The notes beneath the pieces are model-generated. The model was given only the letters and a program-made list of their open reading frames with translations. It searched no databases and was not told the origin of the DNA. A program made the position numbers and the translations under genes. Below are positions 7,344 through 16,422 of a stretch of DNA of 64,000 bases, one piece after another (the stretch's first letter is position 1; the number at the start of each line of letters is the position of its first letter). The DNA comes from DATBFU01 sp035498405 (GTDB lineage: Bacteria; Acidobacteriota; Thermoanaerobaculia; UBA5066; Gp7-AA6), in NCBI GenBank assembly GCA_035498405.1, contig DATKAE010000110.1:1-64000 (forward strand), written 5' to 3'.

Positions 7344-8930
7344 GTGCGCCGGCTCTCGCGAGCGGTTCGAGGCGTCGCCCTGCTCGCTCTCGCGGCGGCG
7401 ATGGCCCCGGGGCCGCTCGGAGCCGCAGCGCGCATCACGATCGTCAACGCCAACACCGGCACCGCCGGCTTCAACGACCCGACCGCGGCCACGCCGGTCG
7501 GCGGCAACACGGGAACCACGGTCGGCCAGCAGCGGCTGATCGCCTTCCAGCATGCGGCCGACATCTGGGCGTCTCTTCTCGACAGCGCCGTCGAAATCCG
7601 CGTTCAGGCGAGCTTCGAGAGTCTCGATTGCACGGCCGACTCAGCCACTCTGGGCTCGACGGGAACGATCCAGGTGGTCAGCGACTTCGAGGGCGAGGAA
7701 TTCTCGGGCACCTGGTACGGCACCGCGCTCGCCAACAAGCTCGCCGGCCACGACCTGATGCCGGGCAACCCCAACAGCGACGCCGACGACATCCGTTCGC
7801 AGTTCAACTCGGATATCGGCACGTCCAGTTGCCTTTCGGGTGCCGAGTGGTACTACGGCCTGGATGGAAACCACGGAACGAAGACCGATCTCGTCACCGT
7901 CGTGCTGCACGAGCTCGCCCATGGCCTCGGCTTCGTGACCTTCGTCGACACGGACGGAACGGAGTTCCAGGGCGAGCCCGACATCTTCGAGCGGTCGATC
8001 CTCGATATTTCCACCGGCAAGCACTGGATCGAGATGTCCGACGCCGAGCGCGCCGTTTCCTTCGTCAATGCCCGCAAGGTCGCGTGGGCGGGCCCCCGGG
8101 TCACGGCTGCCGTGCCGTCGACCCTCGCGGCCGGAACGCCGCTGATGCGTGTCGAAGCGCCTTCCGCCGTTGCCGGCGATTACGCGGTCGGGACGGCGGA
8201 CTTCGGCCCGGCCCTCGCTTCGCACAGCGTGTCCGGAACCCTCGCCGCCGCACAGGACCCCGCGGACACGGCCGGCGCCTCCACCACCGACGCCTGCTCG
8301 CCCATCACCAACGCCTCTGAGATCGCCGGAAAGATCGCGCTCGTGGATCGCGGAACCTGCCTCTTCACGATCAAGGTGAAGAATGCGCAGAACGCCGGGG
8401 CGATCGCCGCCGTCGTCGCGGACAACGTGGCCGGCGGGCCGCCGCCCGGAATGGGCGGCACCGACTCGACCATCACGATCTCCTCGGTTCGGGTCACGCA
8501 GGCCGACGGCGCCGCGCTGCGGGCGCAACTGACGGCGGGCGTTCGTCTGACGCTTTCCGTGGACCCGTCGGTGCGCAGCGGCGCCGACCCGGGCGGCCGA
8601 ATGCTGCTCTATGCGACCGATCCCGCGCAGCCGGGCTCCTCCATTTCGCATTGGGACGACAGCGCCACGCCGAACCTTCTCATGGAACCAAGCATCAACG
8701 ACGATCTCGGCCATGGCGTCGACCTGACACTGCCGGCGCTGCAGGACATGGGCTGGAGCGACGACACCGACGGCGACGGCGTGCCGGACGCGCAGGACAA
8801 CTGCCCGTTTACCAACAACCCCGACCAGGCCGATTCGAATCACGACGGGATCGGCGATGTGTGCGAGAGGTCGCTCCACAAGCCGCAGAGCCCGACGCAT
8901 CCGACTCGCACGATTCCGCCACGGTCGTAG
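7344..8930 (+). CDS. Secreted zinc metalloprotease with PA domain and thrombospondin type 3 repeat
   Basis: 528 residues from GTG 7344, preceded by GGAGGA eight bases upstream and one base after the stop of the previous gene; an in-frame GTG at 7314 is the alternative. A signal peptide (to about residue 30) is followed by a metzincin-like catalytic region with HELAHGLGF (zinc His, His and general-base Glu). A protease-associated insert (EIAGKIALVDRGTCLFTIKVKNAQNAGAIAAV split by short gaps) comes next, then one DTDGDGVPDAQDNCP calcium-binding repeat at the C terminus. It should be an exported, calcium-stabilised endopeptidase. The tight spacing suggests co-expression with 6755-7342. Confidence 0.88.
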   Translation: MRRLSRAVRGVALLALAAAMAPGPLGAAARITIVNANTGTAGFNDPTAATPVGGNTGTTVGQQRLIAFQHAADIWASLLDSAVEIRVQASFESLDCTADSATLGSTGTIQVVSDFEGEEFSGTWYGTALANKLAGHDLMPGNPNSDADDIRSQFNSDIGTSSCLSGAEWYYGLDGNHGTKTDLVTVVLHELAHGLGFVTFVDTDGTEFQGEPDIFERSILDISTGKHWIEMSDAERAVSFVNARKVAWAGPRVTAAVPSTLAAGTPLMRVEAPSAVAGDYAVGTADFGPALASHSVSGTLAAAQDPADTAGASTTDACSPITNASEIAGKIALVDRGTCLFTIKVKNAQNAGAIAAVVADNVAGGPPPGMGGTDSTITISSVRVTQADGAALRAQLTAGVRLTLSVDPSVRSGADPGGRMLLYATDPAQPGSSISHWDDSATPNLLMEPSINDDLGHGVDLTLPALQDMGWSDDTDGDGVPDAQDNCPFTNNPDQADSNHDGIGDVCERSLHKPQSPTHPTRTIPPRS

Positions 8931-9012
8931 GCACTCGACCCCGGCCCCTCCGCGAGCCGATCGGGGCGGCGGGAGCGCTCCTACCGGCCGAAGACGCGCC
9001 CCGCCCGACCGG

Positions 9013-9417
9013 TCAGCGCTCCGCCATCTTCTCGATCTCGGCCCACTCCTTCTCCGAGACGGGCATGACCGAGAGGCGCGAGATGCGAACCAGGGGGAAG
9101 TCCTTGAAGGAGGCCTTCGCCTTGATCTCCGCGAGCGTGACGGGCCGCGCGAGCCTGCGGACCGGAACGACGTCCACGGTCGAGAGCTTTCCCGACTTGT
9201 CTTTCGGATCCGCATAGGCGTCCGTCGCGGCGCGCGCGATGGCGACCACCGCCTTCTCGTCACCCGTGTGGTAATAGAAGATCCGGTCCCCCTTCTTCAC
9301 CGATCGCAGGTGCTTCTGCGCGAGCGGATTCTTCACGCCCGACCAGGAGGTCCTTCCGTCGCGGAGAAGGTCGCCATAGCCGTAATGGGTCGGCTCCTCC
9401 TTGAAGAGCCAGTTCAT
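9013..9417 (-). CDS. EVE domain protein (thymocyte nuclear protein 1-like)
   Basis: 134 residues, essentially a single EVE domain: MNWLFKEEPTHYGYGDL, then WSGVKNPLAQKHLRSVKKGDRIFYYHTGDEKAVVAIA and the C-terminal strand LSVMPVSEKEW. EVE is a PUA-like fold that reads modified bases in DNA or RNA; in bacteria such genes may sit with restriction genes, but none is present here. The ATG at 9417 overlaps the TGA of the amidohydrolase gene in an ATGA junction, so it is probably the last gene of that operon. Confidence 0.9.
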   Translation of the reverse strand: MNWLFKEEPTHYGYGDLLRDGRTSWSGVKNPLAQKHLRSVKKGDRIFYYHTGDEKAVVAIARAATDAYADPKDKSGKLSTVDVVPVRRLARPVTLAEIKAKASFKDFPLVRISRLSVMPVSEKEWAEIEKMAER

Positions 9418-10706
9418 CGCGTCACCTCCTTCGGACGGTTGCGGTAGCGCTCGTAGAGCCGCTTTTGCTTGTCCGCCAGATCGAGCGGCTGCCCGTCCAG
9501 ATACGCGGCCACGACACGCGTGCGCAGGTCCAGAATGTCGCCGTCGGTGACGATCAGTGTCGCGTCCTTGCCGGGCTCGAGCGAACCCACGCGGTCCGCG
9601 ACACCGAGGATGCGCGCCGGCTCGAGCGTCATCGCGCCGACGGCCTTCTCCCGGGGAAAACCGAATGCGACGGCGGCGGCCGCCTGGAGCGGCAGCTGTC
9701 GGACGAGCGGCGCCGAGAAGTTGCTCGAGCCGTCGTTGAACGCAACGCGGACGCCCGCCTTCGAGAGGATCCCGGCGGCCGCGAAGCGGGCGTCGTACGG
9801 GTCGTCGGAGCGCGCGGGCAGGTCCAGGACGGCGTCGAAGATGATGGGCACGTCCGCCCGGGCGAGCTCGTCGGCGAGACGCCAGGCGTCGGCACCGCCG
9901 ACGATCACGATCTTGAGCTTCTCGTCCCTCGCCCAGTCGAGCGCGGCGCGAATCTGCGCCAGGCGGTCGGCCACGACCAGGACCGGCAGCCTCCCCTCGA
10001 CCGCCGGAACCAGCGCCTCGAGCTTCGCATCGACGTCGTGCCGCGGGACGCCGGCCTTTCCTTCCGCGGCCCTGGCCTTGGCGTACGCCCGCGCGTCGGC
10101 GAAGGCGTCCTTCAACTTTCGCACCGCCTCGTCGCGCCTCTTCTCCTGGAGGCGGGCCGACGTGCGGGCCGTGGGCGAGCGGTCGATCTCGAGGTTCGGC
10201 CAGGTCACCGTCACCGCCGCGGGAGCCTTCAGAGTCGCGTCCTCCCGCGTCCAGCCCTCGAGCTTCATGACGGCCGCGGAGCCGGAAACGATGCCCCCGA
10301 CCGGCGAGATGCCGGCGACGAGGATTCCCGCCGAACGCGCCACCGCGAGAAGCTCCGAGTCGAAGTTCATCGCGAAGTCCGCCCGGGCCTCCGGGTTGAC
10401 CTCTCCCAACTCCGCCGTGTCGACCGTTCCCCGAACCGACGAGATCTCGACCAGTCCGAGCACCGTCACCGGCGGCAGGAGCGTCGGGTAGATGTGCTTG
10501 CCGGTGAGGTCCACGACTCTCGCCCCGGCGGCCACGGCCCCCGAAGGCCCCACGGCGCTGATCTTCCCGTCTTGAAGCACGACGCTGCCGTTCGGAACAT
10601 CAGGGCCCGAGACCGGGTGGACCGTCGCCCCGCGCAGCACGACGGTCTCCGCCGGAGCGCCCGAGGCGGCAATCGAGAGCGCGAGAAAGAGGGTGGCTCG
10701 TCTCAG
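9414..10706 (-). CDS. Secreted amidohydrolase-like protein without the metal-binding HxH
   Basis: 430 residues if it begins at CTG 10706, where CTG overlaps the TGA of the upstream gene (CTGA) with GGAG six bases before it. No ATG, GTG or TTG lies in frame anywhere near. The product starts with a signal peptide (RRATLFLALSIAASGAPAE) and has the amidohydrolase beta-sandwich ends (VVLRGATVHPVSGPDV at the N side, LGVADRVGSLEPGKDATLIV at the C side). The HxH that normally binds metal after the first sandwich is replaced by LLPPVTVLG, so catalysis by the usual route is doubtful. It probably works with the gene upstream. Confidence 0.8.
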   Translation of the reverse strand: MRRATLFLALSIAASGAPAETVVLRGATVHPVSGPDVPNGSVVLQDGKISAVGPSGAVAAGARVVDLTGKHIYPTLLPPVTVLGLVEISSVRGTVDTAELGEVNPEARADFAMNFDSELLAVARSAGILVAGISPVGGIVSGSAAVMKLEGWTREDATLKAPAAVTVTWPNLEIDRSPTARTSARLQEKRRDEAVRKLKDAFADARAYAKARAAEGKAGVPRHDVDAKLEALVPAVEGRLPVLVVADRLAQIRAALDWARDEKLKIVIVGGADAWRLADELARADVPIIFDAVLDLPARSDDPYDARFAAAGILSKAGVRVAFNDGSSNFSAPLVRQLPLQAAAAVAFGFPREKAVGAMTLEPARILGVADRVGSLEPGKDATLIVTDGDILDLRTRVVAAYLDGQPLDLADKQKRLYERYRNRPKEVTR

Positions 10707-13624
10707 GGCAGGCTCCGGCGCTGCGGCGGAGAGGTCGGCGTGGGGCCGGGCGGCGCCAGGTGCGGGATGGGTGTGGGAGCCATCTGCACCCGCATCGGCC
10801 CGGGTGTCGCCTTCGCCTCTTCCCCTGTCTGTCCCTGGGAGGGGGTCGGGGACGGAGTCGATCCGCGATCGGCGGACTTCTTTTCCGATTCGAGCATCTT
10901 CTTCGCTCTCTCGACCAGTTCGACACGCTCCTTCTCGAGCTCGGCGCGCCGCGAGAGATCCGCCGCGCGATCGAAATACTTCTTTCCTTCGATCCACGTC
11001 TCCAGGGCGATCGTCTCGGAAGAGAGCGGATCCCCGCTCCAGACGACCAGGTCCGCGTCCTTGCCCGCCTCGAGCGAACCGACCCGCTTGTCGATCCCGA
11101 GCTGCCGGGCCGAATTGATCGTGACGAAGGCGAGCGCTTCGGTGGGCGGCACGCCGCCGTAACGGACGGCCTTGGCCGCTTCCCAGTTGAGCCGCCGCGC
11201 GAGCTCGTCCGAATCGGAGTTGAACGAAACCACGACACCCCGCTCCCGCATCAGCGCTCCGTTGTACGGAATGGCGTCCCAAACTTCGAATTTGTAGGCC
11301 CACCAGTCGGAGAAAGAAGAAGCGCCGGCTCCGTGCCTCGCGATCTCGTCGGCCACCTTGTACCCTTCGAGCACGTGCTGGAGTGTGGCGACCCTGACGC
11401 CGAATTCTTCGGCCACCCGCAGCATTTCCAGGATCTCGTCCTTTCGGTAGGAATGGCAGTGGATCTGGCGCTTGCCCTCGAGAATCTCGGCGATCGACTC
11501 GAGTTGCAGGTCCTTGCGGGGAGGGATGGGGCGCGCCCCCTTGACCGCCGCAGCCTTCGAGTACTCCTCCTGCTCTTTCCGGTAGTCGCGCGCGGCCAGA
11601 AACCGCTCGCGGATCAGGTTCGCCACACCCATGCGCGTCGCCGGGTAGCGCGGCCGGGGATTCGGGAAGTTCGACTGCTTCGGATTCTCGCCCAAAGCGA
11701 ACTTGATCCCCTCCGGGGCGCCCGCGAAGATCAGGTCATCGGGGCCTCCGCCCCAACGCCACCTGGCGATCTGCGTCTGGCCGCCGATGGCATTGGCGGA
11801 GCCGTGCAGCACGTTGGCGACCGTCGTGCCGCCGGCGAGCTCCCGGTAGATCGCGACGTCGAAGGGATCCAGAACATCCTGAATCCGAACTTCGGCCGAG
11901 ACGGCGTGCGCGAACTCGTTGCCCTGGCCGTCGATGGCCGTATGGGAATGGGCGTCGATGATCCCCGGCGTGACGTGCTTGCCGCGTCCGTCGATCTCCA
12001 GAGCTCCCGCGGGCGCCGTCAGCCCGCGTCCGACGGCCACGATCCGGCCGTCCATCGCCAGCAGATCGGCGCCCTCGAGCACGCCGGCCGGCCCCTGGGT
12101 CCAGATCGTCGCGCCGCGCACGATCATCGCGCGCGGATGGGCCACGGCGCCGTTCTCGCGGCCCGGGAACGGCCGAACGTCGGACGCCTTTGCGGCGGCC
12201 GGGGACGAGGATGTCGCGCGAGGGCCGCCCTCCTTCTTTTTTTCCGGCAGGTCGTAACGTTTGCCGTCGATCCAGATCTCGGCGACCCGGCTCTCTTCCG
12301 CGAACAGCTCCCCGGTCTCGACGGCGAGGTTTGCGGTCTTCCCCGCCTCGATCGTCCCCAGCCGGTCCGAGAGTCCCAGCTGTCGGGCCGGCACCGTCGT
12401 CAGGGCCGCCAAGGCGTCGTCCTTCGAGAGACCGCGGGCAATCGCCTCGCGGAGCCGCTTGCCGAGATCCTCCGGCTCCTCGAGGCCGTGCGTCGTGATG
12501 GAGAAGTCGAGCCCCGCGTCGCGAAGCCACTTCGGGTTGGAGGGCGAGCGGTCGATCCGCCGGAGACGGTCGAGCGAGACCTCCAGCCACTCGTCCTCGC
12601 TCTCGAGGCGATCCGGCCGAGGAAAATCGACCCGCAGGATCAGGTCCGGCTTTGCCGCGACGATCTCGTCCCGAAGCCGATACTCGTCGCCCCCGCCGAC
12701 GTACTGCGCCTTCAGCTTGAATTCGCGCGCGATCTTGGCGGCGCGCAGAAGCGACAAGACGTCCGATGCCTCGAAGACGACCGGCTGCTTGCCCTCCGCT
12801 GCGGGAATCAAGGCCGCCGCCGCGGCTTCCCAGCGGGGCCTTGGCTGACCGGGGCTCTGCGCGTATGCCGCCGCCGCGTCGCGCCACCACAGAGCATCCA
12901 GGAAGCCCTGGCGAACGAGGGCCACGGCGCCCATCTTGGAGGCGGGGTAAGAGGCCCGCCCAAATTCCGAGAAATCCCGCAGCCTTTCGGGCTCGAGCGA
13001 CACGTACTGTCCGAACTCGGGGCGAAGGACGCGGGCCTCGAGCGGCCCTTCGGCCAGGCTGACGAGCACCCCAGACCCCCGCAAGATTCCAGCCGTCGGC
13101 ACTGCCGCCACCGCGCCGAAGCCCAGGCGGCGGTAGGACTCCGCCACGCGGTCCTTGATCGAGAGAGTTTCCACCACTCGGTCGGCCGCTCGGTCGGTCG
13201 ATTGACCGAGGGCGCTCGAACCGGCGCCGGCTCCCCTGCCGGCCGGGGCCGGCTCGGAAGACTCCTCGTCGTCCTGCGGCCCCCTGGGTTTCTTCCCCGC
13301 CAGGCGGTCGGCGGTCACGTACGGATCGAGAAAGGCGGCGTGCAAAACCTTGCCCGTGCGGTCGAGCACCCGCGCGTCGGCGGGTATCGCGGTCTTGCCC
13401 TCCGGTCCCGCCGCCTCGACGATCCCGCCGCGGATCACGACCACCCCCGGATCGAAGACGCGTCCGGGCGCCGCGATGACACGGGCGCCGGTGAGCGCGA
13501 ACGCGAGGTGCTCGTCTCCCACCTCGCCGGGGCCGCCGGCCGCGGAGAGGACGAGAAGCGCGGCAATCGCTCCGGCGGCAATCCCGAAGATCCGGCCCCG
13601 GATGCGAAGAAACGGCACACACAT
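10703..13624 (-). CDS. Secreted tandem amidohydrolase (degenerate domain plus intact domain)
   Basis: 973 residues, about twice the length of a single amidohydrolase. A signal peptide or N-terminal anchor (residues 1-30) is followed by a first amidohydrolase-like unit (about 40-445) whose metal site is FLDPYVTADRL instead of DxHxH. A low-complexity linker leads to a second unit (about 490-900) with an intact HSH near residue 555 (GIIDAHSHTAID), QIHCHSY and the usual C-terminal LGIDKRVGSLEAGKDADLVV. A proline/serine-rich tail ends it. Likely a periplasmic imidazolonepropionase/dipeptidase-type hydrolase of unknown substrate. It leads an operon with the gene at 9414 and the EVE gene. Confidence 0.88.
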   Translation of the reverse strand: MCVPFLRIRGRIFGIAAGAIAALLVLSAAGGPGEVGDEHLAFALTGARVIAAPGRVFDPGVVVIRGGIVEAAGPEGKTAIPADARVLDRTGKVLHAAFLDPYVTADRLAGKKPRGPQDDEESSEPAPAGRGAGAGSSALGQSTDRAADRVVETLSIKDRVAESYRRLGFGAVAAVPTAGILRGSGVLVSLAEGPLEARVLRPEFGQYVSLEPERLRDFSEFGRASYPASKMGAVALVRQGFLDALWWRDAAAAYAQSPGQPRPRWEAAAAALIPAAEGKQPVVFEASDVLSLLRAAKIAREFKLKAQYVGGGDEYRLRDEIVAAKPDLILRVDFPRPDRLESEDEWLEVSLDRLRRIDRSPSNPKWLRDAGLDFSITTHGLEEPEDLGKRLREAIARGLSKDDALAALTTVPARQLGLSDRLGTIEAGKTANLAVETGELFAEESRVAEIWIDGKRYDLPEKKKEGGPRATSSSPAAAKASDVRPFPGRENGAVAHPRAMIVRGATIWTQGPAGVLEGADLLAMDGRIVAVGRGLTAPAGALEIDGRGKHVTPGIIDAHSHTAIDGQGNEFAHAVSAEVRIQDVLDPFDVAIYRELAGGTTVANVLHGSANAIGGQTQIARWRWGGGPDDLIFAGAPEGIKFALGENPKQSNFPNPRPRYPATRMGVANLIRERFLAARDYRKEQEEYSKAAAVKGARPIPPRKDLQLESIAEILEGKRQIHCHSYRKDEILEMLRVAEEFGVRVATLQHVLEGYKVADEIARHGAGASSFSDWWAYKFEVWDAIPYNGALMRERGVVVSFNSDSDELARRLNWEAAKAVRYGGVPPTEALAFVTINSARQLGIDKRVGSLEAGKDADLVVWSGDPLSSETIALETWIEGKKYFDRAADLSRRAELEKERVELVERAKKMLESEKKSADRGSTPSPTPSQGQTGEEAKATPGPMRVQMAPTPIPHLAPPGPTPTSPPQRRSLP

Positions 13625-13700
13625 TGGGGCGCGCGGATTCTATCGAAAGCGATATGCTTCGCGTTCGCAAAAAAACGCACGACCGCAAGGAGGAAAGAGG

Positions 13701-14339
13701 ATGACTGGTCGAAAGCTTCTGACAGGGTCACTGGCACTGGTCGCCTTCGCCGGAATGGCGCTGGCGCAGAGCGGAAAGCCGATGAGCCCCTCCGGCACGG
13801 CTGCTGCACAGGTCCTGGGCAAATGGAGCCAGCCCGAGGACCAGGAGCGGCGCCGGTACACCGACGGAAAGTGGATCGAGGTGAGCTATAGCCGCCCGAT
13901 CCTGCGCGGCCGCACCAATATCTTCGGCAAGGGAGCCGACTACGGAAAGGCGGTCAGCGGCGGCGCACCCGTGTGGCGAGCGGGAGCGAACCAGACCACT
14001 CGACTCAAGACCGACGCGGCTCTCGTGATCGGAGGCAAGCGGATCGAGCCGGGAGAGTACTCGCTCTTCGTCGATCTGAAGGAGTCGGGCTGGACCCTCA
14101 TCGTCTCCAGTCAGCCCTATCAGCGAAGCTACAACGAGGAGGAGAAGGTCTCGACCTGGGGCGCCTACAACTACGACAAGAAGTACGACATCGTGCGCGT
14201 CCCGATGACGATGATCACCCCCGCCGTTTCGGTCGACCAGTTCAGCATCGGCTTCGTCGATGTGACGGAAAACGGCGGCAAGCTCGCCATGGCCTGGGAG
14301 AAGACGGCCGCGGTGGTTCCGTTCACGGCGGCTCAGTAG
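13701..14339 (+). CDS. DUF2911 family secreted protein
   Basis: 212 residues from ATG 13701, with AAGGAGG ten bases before. Signal peptide MTGRKLLTGSLALVAFAGMALA. The mature domain has the DUF2911 landmarks: VSYSRPILRGRTNIFG, WRAGANQTTRLKTDAALVIGG (split by context), GEYSLFVDLKESGWTLIVS and a long C-terminal strand pair. The family is periplasmic and uncharacterised; the conserved WR.GANE-like core suggests ligand or lipid handling, but no activity is established. It is divergent from the amidohydrolase operon and is followed by a strong hairpin. Confidence 0.9.
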   Translation: MTGRKLLTGSLALVAFAGMALAQSGKPMSPSGTAAAQVLGKWSQPEDQERRRYTDGKWIEVSYSRPILRGRTNIFGKGADYGKAVSGGAPVWRAGANQTTRLKTDAALVIGGKRIEPGEYSLFVDLKESGWTLIVSSQPYQRSYNEEEKVSTWGAYNYDKKYDIVRVPMTMITPAVSVDQFSIGFVDVTENGGKLAMAWEKTAAVVPFTAAQ

Positions 14340-14347
14340 GTCGCGCC

Positions 14348-14386
14348 GGCGAGGCGGCGCGGCTCCAACCGCGGCGCCGCCTCGCC
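14348..14386 (+). terminator. 13-bp GC stem-loop between DUF2911 and M28 genes
   Basis: GGCGAGGCGGCGC at 14348-14360 pairs perfectly with GCGCCGCCTCGCC at 14374-14386 across a 13-base loop. It starts nine bases past the DUF2911 stop. There is no T-run after it. It should end or attenuate transcription before the M28 gene at 14410. Confidence 0.6.
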
Positions 14387-14409
14387 TACCGACCCGACGC
14401 GGAGCAGTG

Positions 14410-16422
14410 ATGACCAAGCGCCCGCCAGGCGCCGCCCTCGGCCTGGCCCTGCTCTCGCTCTCCGGTTTCGCCGAGGGCGCAATCCCGTTCTGGCCCGACA
14501 CGGTTCCCGCGGCGATCCACGCCGAGATCGACGGCGGCGCGACACTCGAGACGGTCCGAGAGCTCTCGCGCTTTCACCGCGTACAGGGCTCGCCCGGCTA
14601 TGCCGCGGCGGCCGAGCACCTGAGGAAGAAGCTGCAGGCCGCCGGCCTCGCCGACGCCGCGATCGAGCGCTTCCCGGCCGACGGCAAGACGCGCTACGCC
14701 CATTTCGTCAGCTACTACGGCTGGAACCCCGTCTCGGCGACTCTGGAGGAAGTGTCGCCGCGCCCGGGGCTGGTCGAGTCCTTTCCGGAGCTGCCCGTCG
14801 CGTTGGCCGACTACAGCCAGGAAGCCGACGTCACGGCCGAGCTCGTGGACGTCGAGGCGGGGACCGACTCCCGTCACTACGCCGGCAAGGACCTCAGGGG
14901 AAGGATTGCGCTGGCCGACGGCGCGCTGCCCGAGGTCCACCGCCTGGCCTGCCAGGAGCGCGGCGCCGCCGGCTTCCTCTCGGACTACCCAAACCAGACC
15001 TCCGCGTGGTCGGGCGACGATCCGGACCTGGTGCGCTGGGGGCATCTCTCGCCCTACACGCTCGAGAATCGTTTCGCGTTCATGCTCTCCCGGCGCCAGG
15101 CCGCGCAGTATCGGGCGCGCCTGGCGGCCGGCGAGAAGATCGTTCTCCGGGCTCGCGTCCGCGCCAAGATGGTTCCGGCGACCTACGACGTCGTCGTCGC
15201 GACGATCCCGGGCACCGATCCCGCCGCGGGCGAGATCGTGCTGACCGCTCACCTCTGCCACGAGTCCGCCGGCGCCAACGACAACGCCTCGGGCAGCGCG
15301 GCGATCTTCGAGGTGGCGCGCGCGCTTCGCACCTCAATCCATAAGCAAAAGCTTATGAATCCGCGGCGCACGATCCGCTTCCTGTGGCTGCCCGAGATCG
15401 CCGGCTCGCAGGCCTATCTGGTCAGGCACCCGGAGATCGCCACGAGGCTCGCCGCGGGCATTCACATGGACATGGTCGGCGGACTTCTCTCCTCGACGAA
15501 GGGAACCTTCCACGTCTCGCGCACCGCGGCCTCGCGCCCTCACGTCGCGAGCGAGATCGCGCGGGCCTGGCTGGACGAGGTCGTCGCGGCCTCCCAAAGC
15601 TACGCCGAGCACGGCGGGGATCCGTACGCGGGTTTTGCCTGGCTTCCCGGCTCGCGTGAGCCGCTCCTGGCGGACCTGCGGCCGCTCGAGATGGGCTCCG
15701 ACCACGAGGTCTTCGAAGAGGCGAGCTTCGGCGTGCCCATCGTCTATTTCCACGACTACCCCGACGTGACGATCCACACCAACAAGGACCAGCCGGAGAA
15801 TCTCGACGCGACCAAGCTCGGGCGGGTGGCCTATCTGGGCGCCGGGATCGCCTGGACCCTCGCGGCCCTTCCCGACTCGGAGGCCCCGAGGCTGTTGCGG
15901 TACGCGCAATCGCAGGGCGAGGCATCGATCGCGCTTTCCCGGGCGGGCGAGGATCGCGACGGCCGGCTGGCCGTCTGCGAGGCGATCGTCACGGACCAGG
16001 AGACGCTCGCATCGGTCGGCAGGCTCTGGCCGGCGACGGCCCCGACGGTCGAGCGCGAGCGGGAGCGCCTTCGCGAGATGGCGACCCTCGTCCGGCCGCC
16101 GCCCGACCCGGCGGGCGACCGGCGCGTCCCGGCGCGAAATCCGGAAATCCGCGGGCCGCTCGACGTCTATTACTTCAGCTTCCTCAACCGCTCGCTCGGC
16201 CGGACTCCGTCTCCTTCCGCCGCCGCCTCGCTTCCGACTGCTCTCGAGCGCCGGCCGCGGGGCGGCCTCCTCGGCTACGAGACCTTGAATTTCGTGGACG
16301 GCAAGCGCAGCGTTTCGGACATTCGGGACGTGCTGACCGGCCGGTACGAGCCCGTGCCGCTGCCGGAAATCGCGGAGTACCTCGACCTGCTCGCGAAGGC
16401 GAACGTCATCACTTGGAAGTGA
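14410..16422 (+). CDS. Secreted M28-family metallopeptidase with PA-like insert and C-terminal extension
   Basis: 670 residues from ATG 14410; a GTG three bases upstream is equally possible. Signal peptide to about residue 23. The aminopeptidase core shows AHLCHESAGANDNASG (zinc His and bridging Asp), WLPEIAGSQAY (catalytic Glu region), HMDMVGG and a final zinc His in the segment YPDVTIHTNKDQPENLD. An insert around residues 140-230 resembles a PA domain. The last 110 residues form a helix-rich domain reading GLLGYETLNFVDGKRSVSDIR, which looks like the winged-helix end of DUF4910-type peptidases. It should release N-terminal amino acids from peptides outside the inner membrane. It overlaps the aminotransferase start. 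Confidence 0.88.
   Translation: MTKRPPGAALGLALLSLSGFAEGAIPFWPDTVPAAIHAEIDGGATLETVRELSRFHRVQGSPGYAAAAEHLRKKLQAAGLADAAIERFPADGKTRYAHFVSYYGWNPVSATLEEVSPRPGLVESFPELPVALADYSQEADVTAELVDVEAGTDSRHYAGKDLRGRIALADGALPEVHRLACQERGAAGFLSDYPNQTSAWSGDDPDLVRWGHLSPYTLENRFAFMLSRRQAAQYRARLAAGEKIVLRARVRAKMVPATYDVVVATIPGTDPAAGEIVLTAHLCHESAGANDNASGSAAIFEVARALRTSIHKQKLMNPRRTIRFLWLPEIAGSQAYLVRHPEIATRLAAGIHMDMVGGLLSSTKGTFHVSRTAASRPHVASEIARAWLDEVVAASQSYAEHGGDPYAGFAWLPGSREPLLADLRPLEMGSDHEVFEEASFGVPIVYFHDYPDVTIHTNKDQPENLDATKLGRVAYLGAGIAWTLAALPDSEAPRLLRYAQSQGEASIALSRAGEDRDGRLAVCEAIVTDQETLASVGRLWPATAPTVERERERLREMATLVRPPPDPAGDRRVPARNPEIRGPLDVYYFSFLNRSLGRTPSPSAAASLPTALERRPRGGLLGYETLNFVDGKRSVSDIRDVLTGRYEPVPLPEIAEYLDLLAKANVITWK

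Noticed and set aside
10760..13891. Plus-strand 1043-codon open frame opposite the tandem amidohydrolase
   Set aside because: It is a shadow of a real high-GC gene; composition is low-complexity and Arg-rich with no domain.
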